64,000 bases of DNA from Bdellovibrionales bacterium (GTDB lineage: Bacteria > Bdellovibrionota > Bdellovibrionia > Bdellovibrionales > UBA1609). The stretch is from contig JADJVA010000006.1 of assembly GCA_016716765.1 (NCBI GenBank), positions 310,001 through 374,000 of the forward strand, given 5' to 3'. Of this stretch, positions 26,389 through 35,125 are shown piece by piece; positions within the stretch are counted from its first letter, which is position 1; each line of letters starts with the position of its first letter. Position numbers and translations under genes: made by a program. The notes beneath the pieces are model-generated. The model made no database searches, was not told the DNA's origin, and saw only the letters and a list, made by a program, of their open reading frames with translations.

Positions 26389-27978
26389 ATGGATGACATG
26401 GCGGAAGCAAGGTCCGGCGAGGAAACTCATTTTGACGTCATTGTTGTTGGCTCAGGCATGGGAGGGCTGACCTGCGCAAGTCTCCTAACTCAGTTTTATA
26501 ACAAGAAAGTATTGATCTTGGAGAGCCATTCTAAGATTGGAGGCTATATTTATTCATTTTCGAGATCCGTTCGTGACAGGCGCGTTTCTTGGGATGTTGG
26601 GCTTCATTATGTCGGACAAATGGGAGAGAAGAGCTCTCTGCGAAAAGTAATGAACCAAGTGACTGGTGGCAAAGTTCATTGGAAAAGACTTTCGGATCCC
26701 CACCAATGGTTTATTTATCCTGGCTTGAAGATAGCGGTTCCCTCATCGTCTCACCAATTTAAATCTAAACTGATAGAATTATTCCCTTCTGAAGCCGATA
26801 AAATAGGCACCTACTTTGTGGATGTTCGCCGCGCAACGAAATGGGCCAACTTTTTTCATATGGCCAGACGGCTTCCTCGTGCTCTTCAGTTGTTTTTAAG
26901 ATACCTGCTTTTTTGGGGTTATCGTTTGGCGTTTCAAAAGACCTCAGAATATTTTGGCAAGCGAAATTTTTCGAAGGAATTGAGCGCCGTTCTTGATTCT
27001 CAATGGGGTGATTATGGTCTGCCTTCGGGTCAAAGCCCATTTTTTATAAATGCTCTTGTTTTTACTCACTATCTGAACGGAGCTTATTACCCTGTTGGCA
27101 CTTCCCAGGCGATTCCTCAGGCTGTAGCGAGCATCGTAAAGGAAGGAGGTGGAGACGTTCGTGTTCGCCACGAAGTCAAAGACCTTTTGCTTGATGGTGA
27201 TCGAGTGATAGGTGTTAAAGCCCTGAATCTTTTTACAAATGAGCTAATCGAGGCCCGAGCCTCAGTTGTGATCTCTAACATTGGATTGATAAATACATAT
27301 CAAAAGTTAATTCCAGAACTTTACGCGAGTTCTACTCTCGATAGGATTTCAAAGTTACCTGAGCCCTGTTCAGGTGTTTGTCTTTTTCTGACGCTCAAAG
27401 AACCGCCAGGTAAATTGGGATTTCAGGATCAAATCATCTGGCTATTCGATTCTTATGAACACGACAAGACTTGGTCCTCACGGACAGACATTTTGAATCG
27501 TTCACCCTCAATGGCATTTCTTTCCTTTTCAGCAAATGCTGATTTAGACGGAAAGGTCCCAACGGCACAAATTTTAACTTTTGCGGATTCATCTTTATTT
27601 AAGGAATGGGAGCGTCTCCCACTCAAAAATCGTGGTGCTGAATATGAAAGTATAAAAAATCAAATTTCGCTTCGACTGATTGAATTTGTCGAGAGAAGTC
27701 TTCCTGGATTCAAGTCTTTAGTGGATTTTTACGAATTGGGGACCCCACTCACTTTTGAGTCTTATAGCAAGCACCCTCAAGGCGCGATCTACGGTATTCC
27801 CCTTTCTGTTAATAGGTTCGAGAACCCTTGGATTTCAGTTAAGACGCCATTAAAGGGACTGTATCTCACCGGAGCTGACATTGCGGGTCCAGGAATTGCG
27901 GGAGCTATGATGGGAGGTGTTTTGACTCTCTCTGAGATAGTCGGCCTCTCCGTATTTGGAAAGGTGTTCCGGACGTAA
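26389..27978 (+). CDS. FAD-dependent phytoene-desaturase / retinol-saturase-like oxidoreductase
   Basis: 529 residues. N-terminal dinucleotide-binding site DVIVVGSGMGGLTCASLL with the acidic residue in VLILESHSKIGGY. Then DVGLHYVGQMG, NGAYYPVGTSQAIPQAVASIVKEGGGDVRVRHEVKDLLL, and the C-terminal FAD site GLYLTGADIAGPGIAGAMMGG. The family includes carotenoid desaturases and isomerases and retinol saturases. No other carotenoid genes are nearby, so the substrate is open. Begins 60 bases after the lipoprotein gene but is not obviously part of that operon. Confidence 0.88.
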   Translation: MDDMAEARSGEETHFDVIVVGSGMGGLTCASLLTQFYNKKVLILESHSKIGGYIYSFSRSVRDRRVSWDVGLHYVGQMGEKSSLRKVMNQVTGGKVHWKRLSDPHQWFIYPGLKIAVPSSSHQFKSKLIELFPSEADKIGTYFVDVRRATKWANFFHMARRLPRALQLFLRYLLFWGYRLAFQKTSEYFGKRNFSKELSAVLDSQWGDYGLPSGQSPFFINALVFTHYLNGAYYPVGTSQAIPQAVASIVKEGGGDVRVRHEVKDLLLDGDRVIGVKALNLFTNELIEARASVVISNIGLINTYQKLIPELYASSTLDRISKLPEPCSGVCLFLTLKEPPGKLGFQDQIIWLFDSYEHDKTWSSRTDILNRSPSMAFLSFSANADLDGKVPTAQILTFADSSLFKEWERLPLKNRGAEYESIKNQISLRLIEFVERSLPGFKSLVDFYELGTPLTFESYSKHPQGAIYGIPLSVNRFENPWISVKTPLKGLYLTGADIAGPGIAGAMMGGVLTLSEIVGLSVFGKVFRT

Positions 27979-27993
27979 TCGAGGAGAGCACGG

Positions 27994-28698
27994 TTATTTT
28001 TTGATACTGCTTCTGAGGTCCCTGATACGTTTCCAGAGAAGGGCTTTCGGAATTCGGTTCAATTTGAGCGCGGTCATACATTCTTCGAGGCGCCCTTTCC
28101 GTTCGCCAAGAGACTGAATAGCCTTCTTGAGATCGTGCTCGATACTTTCACCATAAGCGCCGGCGGCTTTTTCGATGGCGAGGCTCAGCGACGGGCGTGC
28201 CATGCATAGCATTGCTAGGTCAATCAGATCGCGACTGAACACAGCGTCGTCAGACCATCGATCGGAATTCGCAAGAAGTTTGCTCGCGGCCATGTCAAGG
28301 GGAGCTAATAGAGCAACCCCACAAATGCGATCGTTTGAAAGAGGCTTCTCTAATTGAATGCGCCCTTCGAGAACGATCTCAAATTTAATTTCCACTTCCG
28401 ACACGCGAAGCATGGTGCGAATGCCGTATTGATCCGCCCGAATTTCTCGGGTGGAAGTCAGCTCCATTCCTGCGCGTGTGATTGCTTTTATTCCATGCCC
28501 GGTGAGCAATTGCCGTAAGGTTTGGTATCCGGAGCGATCCGATACCAAAAAATCAATGTCAATCGATTCGCGATATTCACCGTGAGATAAAACAATTGCA
28601 GTTCCGCCTCCAAACAAACAAGCATTTTGACTCAGCAGGTCCGCATCGAGTGCCTGGAGAATGCTTGCAATGCGAACGTGGTGCTCCCGTTCAAACAA
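27994..28698 (-). CDS. AbiEii/MenT-like nucleotidyltransferase toxin
   Basis: 234 residues. Nucleotidyltransferase core: CLFGGGTAIVLSHGEYRESIDIDFLV, where GGT and D-x-D are the active-site residues. Then come KFEIVLEGRI and a conserved LLAPLDMAASKLLANSDRWSDDAVFSRDLIDLAML. Toxins of this group modify tRNA or other RNAs and pair with a HTH antitoxin. The partner gene overlaps upstream by eight bases. Convergent with the oxidoreductase gene, 15 bases apart. Confidence 0.85.
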   Translation of the reverse strand: MFEREHHVRIASILQALDADLLSQNACLFGGGTAIVLSHGEYRESIDIDFLVSDRSGYQTLRQLLTGHGIKAITRAGMELTSTREIRADQYGIRTMLRVSEVEIKFEIVLEGRIQLEKPLSNDRICGVALLAPLDMAASKLLANSDRWSDDAVFSRDLIDLAMLCMARPSLSLAIEKAAGAYGESIEHDLKKAIQSLGERKGRLEECMTALKLNRIPKALLWKRIRDLRSSIKK

Positions 28699-29176
28699 GC
28701 AGCCGCCTCCGTCTGAACGCCGACAGCAGCGTATCGAGCAATTTCTTTTCGCGCGAATCCATCGCTTTGAGGTCGACGTGTCGCCAGTTCCGCTCGTAGA
28801 GGTCGAGCGCTTCTTTGGGGCTGATTTCTTTTGTGTCTTTGAGCTGCCAAGCCAGTTGCTTCAGCTGTTTATAATCAGCAATACGGATGTTACTGGGGAT
28901 CTTATCGCCGACCAAATCACGTTTGTCCCTTTGGACTTGTTGATCCTTCAATTCGAAGTTGAGCCCCAGGGCGGAGATCACGTTGAGGTAGGCCCCCATT
29001 GCTACAGAGGCTTCGCCTTGCTCAATGCGGTAAAGAGTGATACGCGACATTCCTGCCGCCTCGGCCGTAGCGATCGCGCTGACCCCCAGCTCTTTTCGAC
29101 GATTCCGTAGCTGTTGGCCAAGATCCCGGAGGATCTTTTTAAGGTTTCCAGTGACTTGAGAGGAACGAACAGCCAT
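28691..29176 (-). CDS. XRE-type HTH antitoxin
   Basis: 161 residues. DNA-binding part LGQQLRNRRKELGVSAIATAEAAGMSRITLYRIEQGEASVAMGAYL is a Cro/XRE helix-turn-helix. The C-terminal half (DYKQLKQLAWQLKDTKEISPKEALDLYERNW) resembles the region that binds partner toxins in similar pairs. It overlaps the toxin start by eight bases and precedes it, the usual antitoxin-first order. The AT-rich stretch 29177-29240 likely holds the autoregulated promoter. Confidence 0.85.
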   Translation of the reverse strand: MAVRSSQVTGNLKKILRDLGQQLRNRRKELGVSAIATAEAAGMSRITLYRIEQGEASVAMGAYLNVISALGLNFELKDQQVQRDKRDLVGDKIPSNIRIADYKQLKQLAWQLKDTKEISPKEALDLYERNWRHVDLKAMDSREKKLLDTLLSAFRRRRLLV

Positions 29177-29363
29177 ATGTTTCTCATTATATACATTTTA
29201 TATGTTTTGCATAGAATAAGAAACGTTTTTGTTGAAAAAAATCTTAAGTATTTGAATTCATGCGGAATTTAGATGTTTTAAGGATCGAGGACCCTCATTT
29301 TTAAGGGACATGAAAGCCCCCCCAAGGACAGAGTCCTGCGATCAAAGTCTGGCCGTTTTGTCG

Positions 29364-30281
29364 CTATCCGGCGACACTGGAACGCTGAAGTCTTTCGATT
29401 CTTTCCTCGAGCGGAGGGTGAGTTGAAAAGAAACGCATGACTCCACCCGGTCGACTCGAAATCTTGAGCGCCTGGATTGCAGGGCGGGTGTTCGGGTCGA
29501 CGTCATCAAAAGTGCGTTTAAGACCTTCAAGCGCTTGAATCATATTTCCGCGTCCGGCCAATCGAGCTCCGCCTGAATCGGCACGGTACTCTCTGTATCT
29601 AGAAAACCAAGCCACAACCATAGAGCCAAGAACCATAAAAACCATTTCGAGTGCAAACTGGACAAGATAATAGGACATGGGAGTCCCGCCTTGCCGTTCA
29701 TCGCTGTCTTGTCCGCGTGCCATTGTGAGCGCGTAAGCAATCACGCGAGCCAAGAACATCACAAAAGCATTCACAATACCTTGGATGAGGGTCATGGTGA
29801 CCATGTCTCCGTTGGCGATGTGAGCCACCTCATGGCCAAGGACTCCTTTGACTTCATTTCTTTTCATGCGTTGAAGAAGGCCAGTTGAGACTGCAACCAA
29901 TGAGCGGGATTTGCTCGGGCCAGTTGCAAAGGCATTGACTTCGGGAGAGTCATAAACACCAACTTCTGGCATGACAGGGAGGCTGGCTGCTCTAGAAAGT
30001 TCATGGACCATTTGGACCAAATCTCGAAGATCAGAATCTCGAGTGTCAGGTGGAATGACCTTAACTCCCATCATCCACTTGGCCATGATTCTAGAAAGTG
30101 CGAGTGAGATAAAAGCTCCTCCCATACCCCAAATTAGGCAGAATGCCAGGAGGGATTCATAATTAAGTCCGTTGGCTGTGAGATAGGGTTTTACGCCAAG
30201 TACGTTCAGAACAATTGAGATCGTGAAGATCACGAGGGCATTCACTGCCATAAAAAGAGCAATTCGTTTAAACCAGGCCAT
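29364..30281 (-). CDS. htpX: Membrane zinc protease HtpX
   Basis: 305 residues with start ATG 30281, five bases after GGAGG; the GTG six bases earlier is less likely. Two N-terminal membrane helices (IALFMAVNALVIFTISIVL, SLLAFCLIWGMGGAFISLAL), VNAFATGPSKSRSLVAVSTGLL, the zinc motif LGHEVAHIANGDMV with catalytic Glu, two more helices, and REYRADSGGARLAG with the third zinc ligand. C-terminal STHPPLEERIERL is typical. HtpX degrades damaged inner-membrane proteins. Confidence 0.96.
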   Translation of the reverse strand: MAWFKRIALFMAVNALVIFTISIVLNVLGVKPYLTANGLNYESLLAFCLIWGMGGAFISLALSRIMAKWMMGVKVIPPDTRDSDLRDLVQMVHELSRAASLPVMPEVGVYDSPEVNAFATGPSKSRSLVAVSTGLLQRMKRNEVKGVLGHEVAHIANGDMVTMTLIQGIVNAFVMFLARVIAYALTMARGQDSDERQGGTPMSYYLVQFALEMVFMVLGSMVVAWFSRYREYRADSGGARLAGRGNMIQALEGLKRTFDDVDPNTRPAIQALKISSRPGGVMRFFSTHPPLEERIERLQRSSVAG

Positions 30282-30538
30282 AAGCACCTCCCATAGGCTG
30301 CGATGGCGTACTATACCAAAATTTTGTCAAAGGGTGCACATAAATTTCAAAGACTGACCTCAGCTGGCGCGATTCTCAGCTCTTGTCCCGGTCCGCCTTA
30401 TTGAGGCTGCTGAAGATATTCGGTAACTCCTTTCCAGGGCATTGATCTCCCTTTCCTTGACGGTCTCATGGAAAAGCTCTAAGGATACTGGATCTTCTAC
30501 TGAAGGATTCTCAGCATAATTTAGGAGGCAGCTTTGTC

Positions 30539-31258
30539 ATGCAGATTTTTTTGATTGTTTTCACCAGTTTGTTCTGTTGGGTTGCCAGCGCGGATTTCAT
30601 CGACTCCTTTAAAGATTACCGAACCTATTATCTCGTCGAGCCTATCTCGCCTCAGGGAACCAAATTGATGATTTTACTCACGCGAGGCAATTTGAGACGT
30701 GAGTTGGTTCCGAGTGACAGCCTTCCCAAGTTAGATATAGATGGTACACCCGGTTTGGAAAGCGATGTCCTTTATTCTGAAGCCTCCGATCCTCCTCCTC
30801 CGCAGCTGATTCTGCCCGATTCAAACGATAAGTCGAATCAGGGGCGTTTGGAGAAACTGGAGCGTTTGCGAAATCGTATGGAAGCGCTGAGCCCGGGTTG
30901 GGACGTGCAGGTTGGGTATCAACAGCCGAGCCGCTTCAGGTTGATTGAGTTGGTTCCTGTAGGATATGACTCTAGTGGAATGTCCCGCCAAAGGCTCGTA
31001 TTCTACTCTTCAGTTTTTTTCACACGCAACGATCAGGGTGCTCTTGAATTCACCCAACGTACGAATGGTGTACAATATGGATATCTGACCGATTTCTTAG
31101 AGAGAATGAATCGAAATGAGGCTTCGGTTCTTCGATTTTCTTTACCTCCCGACTTGGAGGGTTCGGCCGTGCTTCACCTTGTGGATCTGGGTGGTAGGAT
31201 TATCAATCAGCCTTATGAAAATTTTTTATTGCAATTGAGCCAAGCAATTAGTCAATAA
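30539..31258 (+). CDS. Secreted protein of unknown function
   Basis: 239 residues from ATG 30539 with AGGAGG upstream. Signal peptide MQIFLIVFTSLFCWVASA, then DFIDSFKDYRTYYLVEPI. A region of alternating charge (NQGRLEKLERLRNRMEAL) suggests a short helix; the rest looks beta-rich. Followed after six bases by another gene that probably belongs with it. No family recognised. Confidence 0.6.
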   Translation: MQIFLIVFTSLFCWVASADFIDSFKDYRTYYLVEPISPQGTKLMILLTRGNLRRELVPSDSLPKLDIDGTPGLESDVLYSEASDPPPPQLILPDSNDKSNQGRLEKLERLRNRMEALSPGWDVQVGYQQPSRFRLIELVPVGYDSSGMSRQRLVFYSSVFFTRNDQGALEFTQRTNGVQYGYLTDFLERMNRNEASVLRFSLPPDLEGSAVLHLVDLGGRIINQPYENFLLQLSQAISQ

Positions 31259-31264
31259 ATACCA

Positions 31265-31913
31265 ATGCCAGGAAGACATCTTTTTGAATCTGATCGAGCG
31301 GCGGTTTTGAGGGATCTTTTCGCACGCCAGGGCGAGAGCCGTCTCCCTCTAGGTTTGAAACAGTACTTCAGTCTCCCAGTAAAACTTTCTGGAGCCAGTC
31401 AGCCAGGCGAGCCAATTCGTGTTGAAATTGTAAACTTTCGGATTCCCACCAAGGAAGCTTTAGAAGGCAAGCTTGATATTCCCTTTGTATCTGAATCGCT
31501 TGGACTCCAGCTTCGTCTCAGGGGTGGGATCACCGGGAGAAGGATTGCCAATCCGCAGCCGCTTGAATTGACTATTGAACGGAAAGGGACGGATTTGGAG
31601 GGGACATATCCTCCTTTCGAATTTAAACTGAATCTTGTAGCCAAAGCAAAAACTGTTGTGACGAATGAAACGACGGGGAGAGGCTGCTATTTTAGGCCCT
31701 GTTGAAGTTTCATTGAAAGATATTTCTGGCGCAATCACTGGTTCTATACATGCCTCTAGCCCCGCAGAAGATACAAATCCTAGGATATTCTATTCTGTTC
31801 CCCAAATCCTTGGGCCCGAGCCTCTCACAGGTGGATATCAAGATGTGGTGGTGGCAGGAGGAGGAAGGGTAGATGGTTCTCGCGCGTGTGCCCGTGCGGT
31901 CCGACATGACTGA
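31265..31913 (+). CDS. Unknown protein, frameshifted by an extra G
   Basis: Two frames fit one ~215-residue protein. The first (31265-31705) reads to ETTG, then loses sense (RGCYFRPC). Skipping one G of the G4 run at 31675-31678 gives ETTGEAAILGPVEVSLKDISG and an open frame to 31913. No signal peptide at the ATG; it starts six bases after the preceding secreted protein. No recognised family. Read as one gene with a +1 shift, either mutation or sequence error. Confidence 0.5.
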
Positions 31914-31964
31914 CTCTGAAGATTAGCATTTTAAAAAATATTTGATTCGGTGGTGTTGGCTTTG

Positions 31965-32672
31965 CTAAAGAGATAGAGACTGCGACTCTTCTATGAGGCT
32001 AAGTTCGGAATCATCGAGGTAACAACCGGGGTCCTCGGCCCAAGCATCTTTGTGGACTTGGTATGCGCGTACCTTGGTATTTCCGTTGCACACGTCAAAG
32101 AAAGAACACAGTCCACAGCGACCGCTGATTTCTCTGTGTTCGGCTTTGAGGCCCTTCATCAGTGGATCGGAGAGATCGGTCCAAATTTGCGAAAAAGGGC
32201 GTTCGCGGATATTGCCTAAAGTGCTGTCCCACCAGAAGGAATCAGGATGGACATTGCCGAGATTGTCAATTGAATGATAATTTCTTTGAACTTACCAAAA
32301 TAAATAACCACGACTTATGCCGAACCTCAGGACACCCCGAAAAACACCATCTATCCAAGACCCCTCAAGTAATTGGGAGTAAAATCTATCAATGTGCTCT
32401 GCCTTTTGAAACTTCAGTAAGGCGGGTAAATCCTGACGGTTCTCCTGAGTGATAGTAAACCGAATATCGACTTTAAGATCTTTTGATTTGCACAAGTGAA
32501 TGCCTTCGAGAGTGGCCTTGAAGGCGCTGGCCTTTCTTCTAAAACGATTGTGAGTCTCGCCAATTCCATCGAGACTGATGCCTACATAGTTAAAATTGAG
32601 TTCGGCGATCTTATCAATGTTTGAAGGGTCGATGAAAGTGCCATTGGTGGACAGCCCAACGTAAAAGTCCAT
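31965..32672 (-). pseudogene. Remnant of a NirJ/AhbC-like radical SAM protein (SPASM end)
   Basis: The 5' half with the radical SAM CxxxCxxC is absent; the frame begins at YVGLSTNGTFIDPSNIDKI and NYVGISLDGIGETHNRFRR, typical of haem-modifying NirJ-type enzymes. After IDRFYSQLLEG a section of the family is missing and an in-frame TAA follows. The frame then resumes with HSIDNLGNVHPDSFWWDS, NIRERPFSQIWTDLSDP and the auxiliary cluster cysteines CGLCSFFDVCNGN, to the natural end. It is a dead copy, truncated about 100 bases from repeat copy C. Confidence 0.85.
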
Positions 32673-32739
32673 TTACCTATTCAGAAGCTACGAGACAAAA
32701 GTGCTAACGAAAAAAAAGCACCGTTTAAACCCACGGAAC

Positions 32740-32777
32740 TTTGAGCTTCTCTGCTCGGGAGTCTCTCAAAGGAGGCT
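32740..32777 (+). repeat. 38-bp repeat, second copy
   Basis: Matches 21269-21306 at 36 of 38 positions, ending 12 bases before repeat copy C begins. Confidence 0.85.
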
Positions 32778-32788
32778 CTAAATTTTGA

Positions 32789-33007
32789 TACAGCGGCTGG
32801 CCAGCAAGCCTTCAGTGAATCTGTTGTGTCCAAGACACTTGGAGCTGGCTGAACTAAATCTCAGGAGTTCAGGATCGAGTTCGGTTTGGTGCAGTGCTCA
32901 CAACGGGAGCGCTGCTGCCGGACGCATGTTTGAAGATCCTGAAATCCAGAGATTTGATTCAGCCAGGTACCCTTGGAGTTTAGAACAACAATCAGTTAGG
33001 CCAGTTT
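32789..33007 (-). repeat. Palindromic repeat family, copy C
   Basis: Starts GATACAGCGGCTGGCCAGCA and ends TTAGGCCAGTTT. The most diverged copy: arms CTGAACTAAATCTCAGGA and CCAGAGATTTGATTCAG pair with several mismatches. The central CATGCGTCCGGCAGCAGCG block (in reverse complement) is kept. It lies between the NirJ remnant and the VWA operon start. Confidence 0.88.
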
Positions 33008-33115
33008 GTATCAAATTGAGTCAAAGTTATGCACCTTCAGGTAATTCTCCGATTGAGGGCCAAATACCTGAGAAATATATCAAGTTCATGGAGTATTGTT
33101 CCGAAATGAGAAGTG

Positions 33116-35125
33116 ATGAGATTGAGAAAGCGTCATTTCACTTCAATTGGGATTTTTTTTGTCTTTCTAGTGGTTTGCGTTGTTGCATTTGAGAACTGTA
33201 GCAAAGTGCGGCTGACCCCTCTTGTTCCCGAAAGGCAAGTCTCTTCAGTCATCGGTGCGGAGGCTCAGCGCCTTCCCATTCCTCGTAAAGATCCAGGCAA
33301 TGCTCGTGTTGTTGTACTTTTAGATCAGAGTTTTTCGATGGTCTGGGGCAAGTGTCCGCAAGATTTGGATGGCACGGCTCCAAATCCCACGGGTTCCCCA
33401 TTTAATTCCTGTCAGAGAGGGCCGGGGGTTGACCAGCCTGGCTATCGCTACGATGTCACGAAAGCTTGGCTTGATGAACTGGCAGCTGTCGTTGAAAAGG
33501 GAATGGATGTCAAAGTGATGCTTTTGCCCTTTTCTGGAGGAAAGGCGAAGCGCCCGAATCCTATCGCGAGTCCTGTGCACAATCTTAAAGATCTGGATCA
33601 CATGAAATTTCTTGATTTGCCCAAGGCAGGGACTTGGTTGGCCGCTCTCCGTCAGGAACAAGAAGCCATGAAGATCGACGGCAAGCGAGAAATCATGGGG
33701 ACGACGGTGTTTGATCCAATTCTCGACTACGCTTACGCCGAGATTGTTCGTGAGGCGACTTTGCTCAAGGAGCAAGACAAGTTGGCGACAACGCCTTTTT
33801 TGTTTGTGGTCATCTCGGATGGGGTCTATAAGCCGACCAACGCTCTTTTTGGTCTGCTGAGAGAGGTATCAGGATGTCCGAATTGCAGCAACACACCCAA
33901 CCATATTGCTTGTACCTGCTTTTCAACAGGTGTTTGTTGGAGCGGTCCTGGAGAAGCTCCGGGTCGTTACTGTCAGTTACTTGAACAGAATTTTAGAGAG
34001 TATCTCGGTGATCCTGCTGTGAATCAGTTAGATGAAGTGAAAGTTTCGCTCAATAATATTTTGAAAATTGAACAAGATCCTGATTTTTTAGGTTTTCGAA
34101 TTTCAATGAAATTTGCTAAAATGAATTGGCTCGCCGTTCCTTCTGAAGACACGAACAGAGCTCCAGATAAAACAAAAAACATTTTTGACGAGGTGCAGGC
34201 GAGCTTAATTCGGCGTCAGATACCGATCTACAATATTACAAACGGAACACCACCCTTTCCTGTCGTCAATTTAGGAGGGGATTCTTCTACGTACGTTATT
34301 GAAAATCTCTATGCGATAAACACAAATGTTCACGTTAATAAGTTTGGAAATATAGTAACCGATAGCGACGGCGATGGCCTTGGAGATGAAGAAGAAGTTT
34401 CGCAAACAATGGATCCCGTAAATCCAAGGACAGATGGGATTTGTCTGGACGGCATTGCAGTGAACTACGGATGTCAGAAACTTGGGTGTCGACCCGATGT
34501 TGACATGGATTTGGATGGCTTGAACGAGTGCGAAGAAATCACGGTTGGTACTCGGGATATTTTGTTTGATTCCGACGCCGATCACATTCCTGATTTCTTC
34601 GAGGCTTTAAGATTTCTAAAGCCAAGCTATGATGACCGTGATTCAAAATCTTCAGGAGACAGCTTTACAGACCATGATCATTTTCGATATGGAATTCACC
34701 CTCTCCGTCAGTTGGCCTCAGTTCAAGATCGCTTCAAAGTGGACCTTTTTTCACAGTTTATGGGCTATGAACTGGTGGCAGATCAAAGCGGTGCTCAACA
34801 GGCGATGGCAAAGTATGTTGTCGAACTCAGAAATATGCCCTTGGCCCCAACACAAGCCGTGGCTTCAGGTTCGATCCTTGTCATGAAATCTCGTTCTGGC
34901 TCTGATCCCATAGAGGACGATGTCCGCTTAGACCCAATCGCGAAGGAAGCACACATTAACAGAGTCTATTTCTTATTGGAAATGGCAACTCTTGAGAATC
35001 GTCAAAAAATATCATGGCACCTTCTCAAAATGGACGTTCCGGCTCCAGAAGGTGCGGGATCATACGCTCTTCCAGGTAGTTTTTCTTTTGATAAATTTGT
35101 GCAGATCCAGGGAGAGCCGCCGTGA
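33116..35125 (+). CDS. VWA-domain lipoprotein with thrombospondin type 3 repeats (first of pair)
   Basis: About 669 residues from ATG 33116 (GTG 33113 possible). Lipobox FENC after GIFFVFLVVCVVA. Residues ~60-300 form a von Willebrand A domain with the metal site DQSFSM and internal disulfide-type cysteines (CPNCSNTPNHIACTC). Three calcium-binding D-x-D-x-D-G motifs follow: DSDGDGLGDEEE, DMDLDGLNECEE and DSDADHIPDFFE. The last ~150 residues are unassigned. Such build suggests a calcium-dependent, surface- or periplasm-facing binding protein. Coupled to the next gene by a GTGA overlap. Confidence 0.85.
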   Translation: MRLRKRHFTSIGIFFVFLVVCVVAFENCSKVRLTPLVPERQVSSVIGAEAQRLPIPRKDPGNARVVVLLDQSFSMVWGKCPQDLDGTAPNPTGSPFNSCQRGPGVDQPGYRYDVTKAWLDELAAVVEKGMDVKVMLLPFSGGKAKRPNPIASPVHNLKDLDHMKFLDLPKAGTWLAALRQEQEAMKIDGKREIMGTTVFDPILDYAYAEIVREATLLKEQDKLATTPFLFVVISDGVYKPTNALFGLLREVSGCPNCSNTPNHIACTCFSTGVCWSGPGEAPGRYCQLLEQNFREYLGDPAVNQLDEVKVSLNNILKIEQDPDFLGFRISMKFAKMNWLAVPSEDTNRAPDKTKNIFDEVQASLIRRQIPIYNITNGTPPFPVVNLGGDSSTYVIENLYAINTNVHVNKFGNIVTDSDGDGLGDEEEVSQTMDPVNPRTDGICLDGIAVNYGCQKLGCRPDVDMDLDGLNECEEITVGTRDILFDSDADHIPDFFEALRFLKPSYDDRDSKSSGDSFTDHDHFRYGIHPLRQLASVQDRFKVDLFSQFMGYELVADQSGAQQAMAKYVVELRNMPLAPTQAVASGSILVMKSRSGSDPIEDDVRLDPIAKEAHINRVYFLLEMATLENRQKISWHLLKMDVPAPEGAGSYALPGSFSFDKFVQIQGEPP

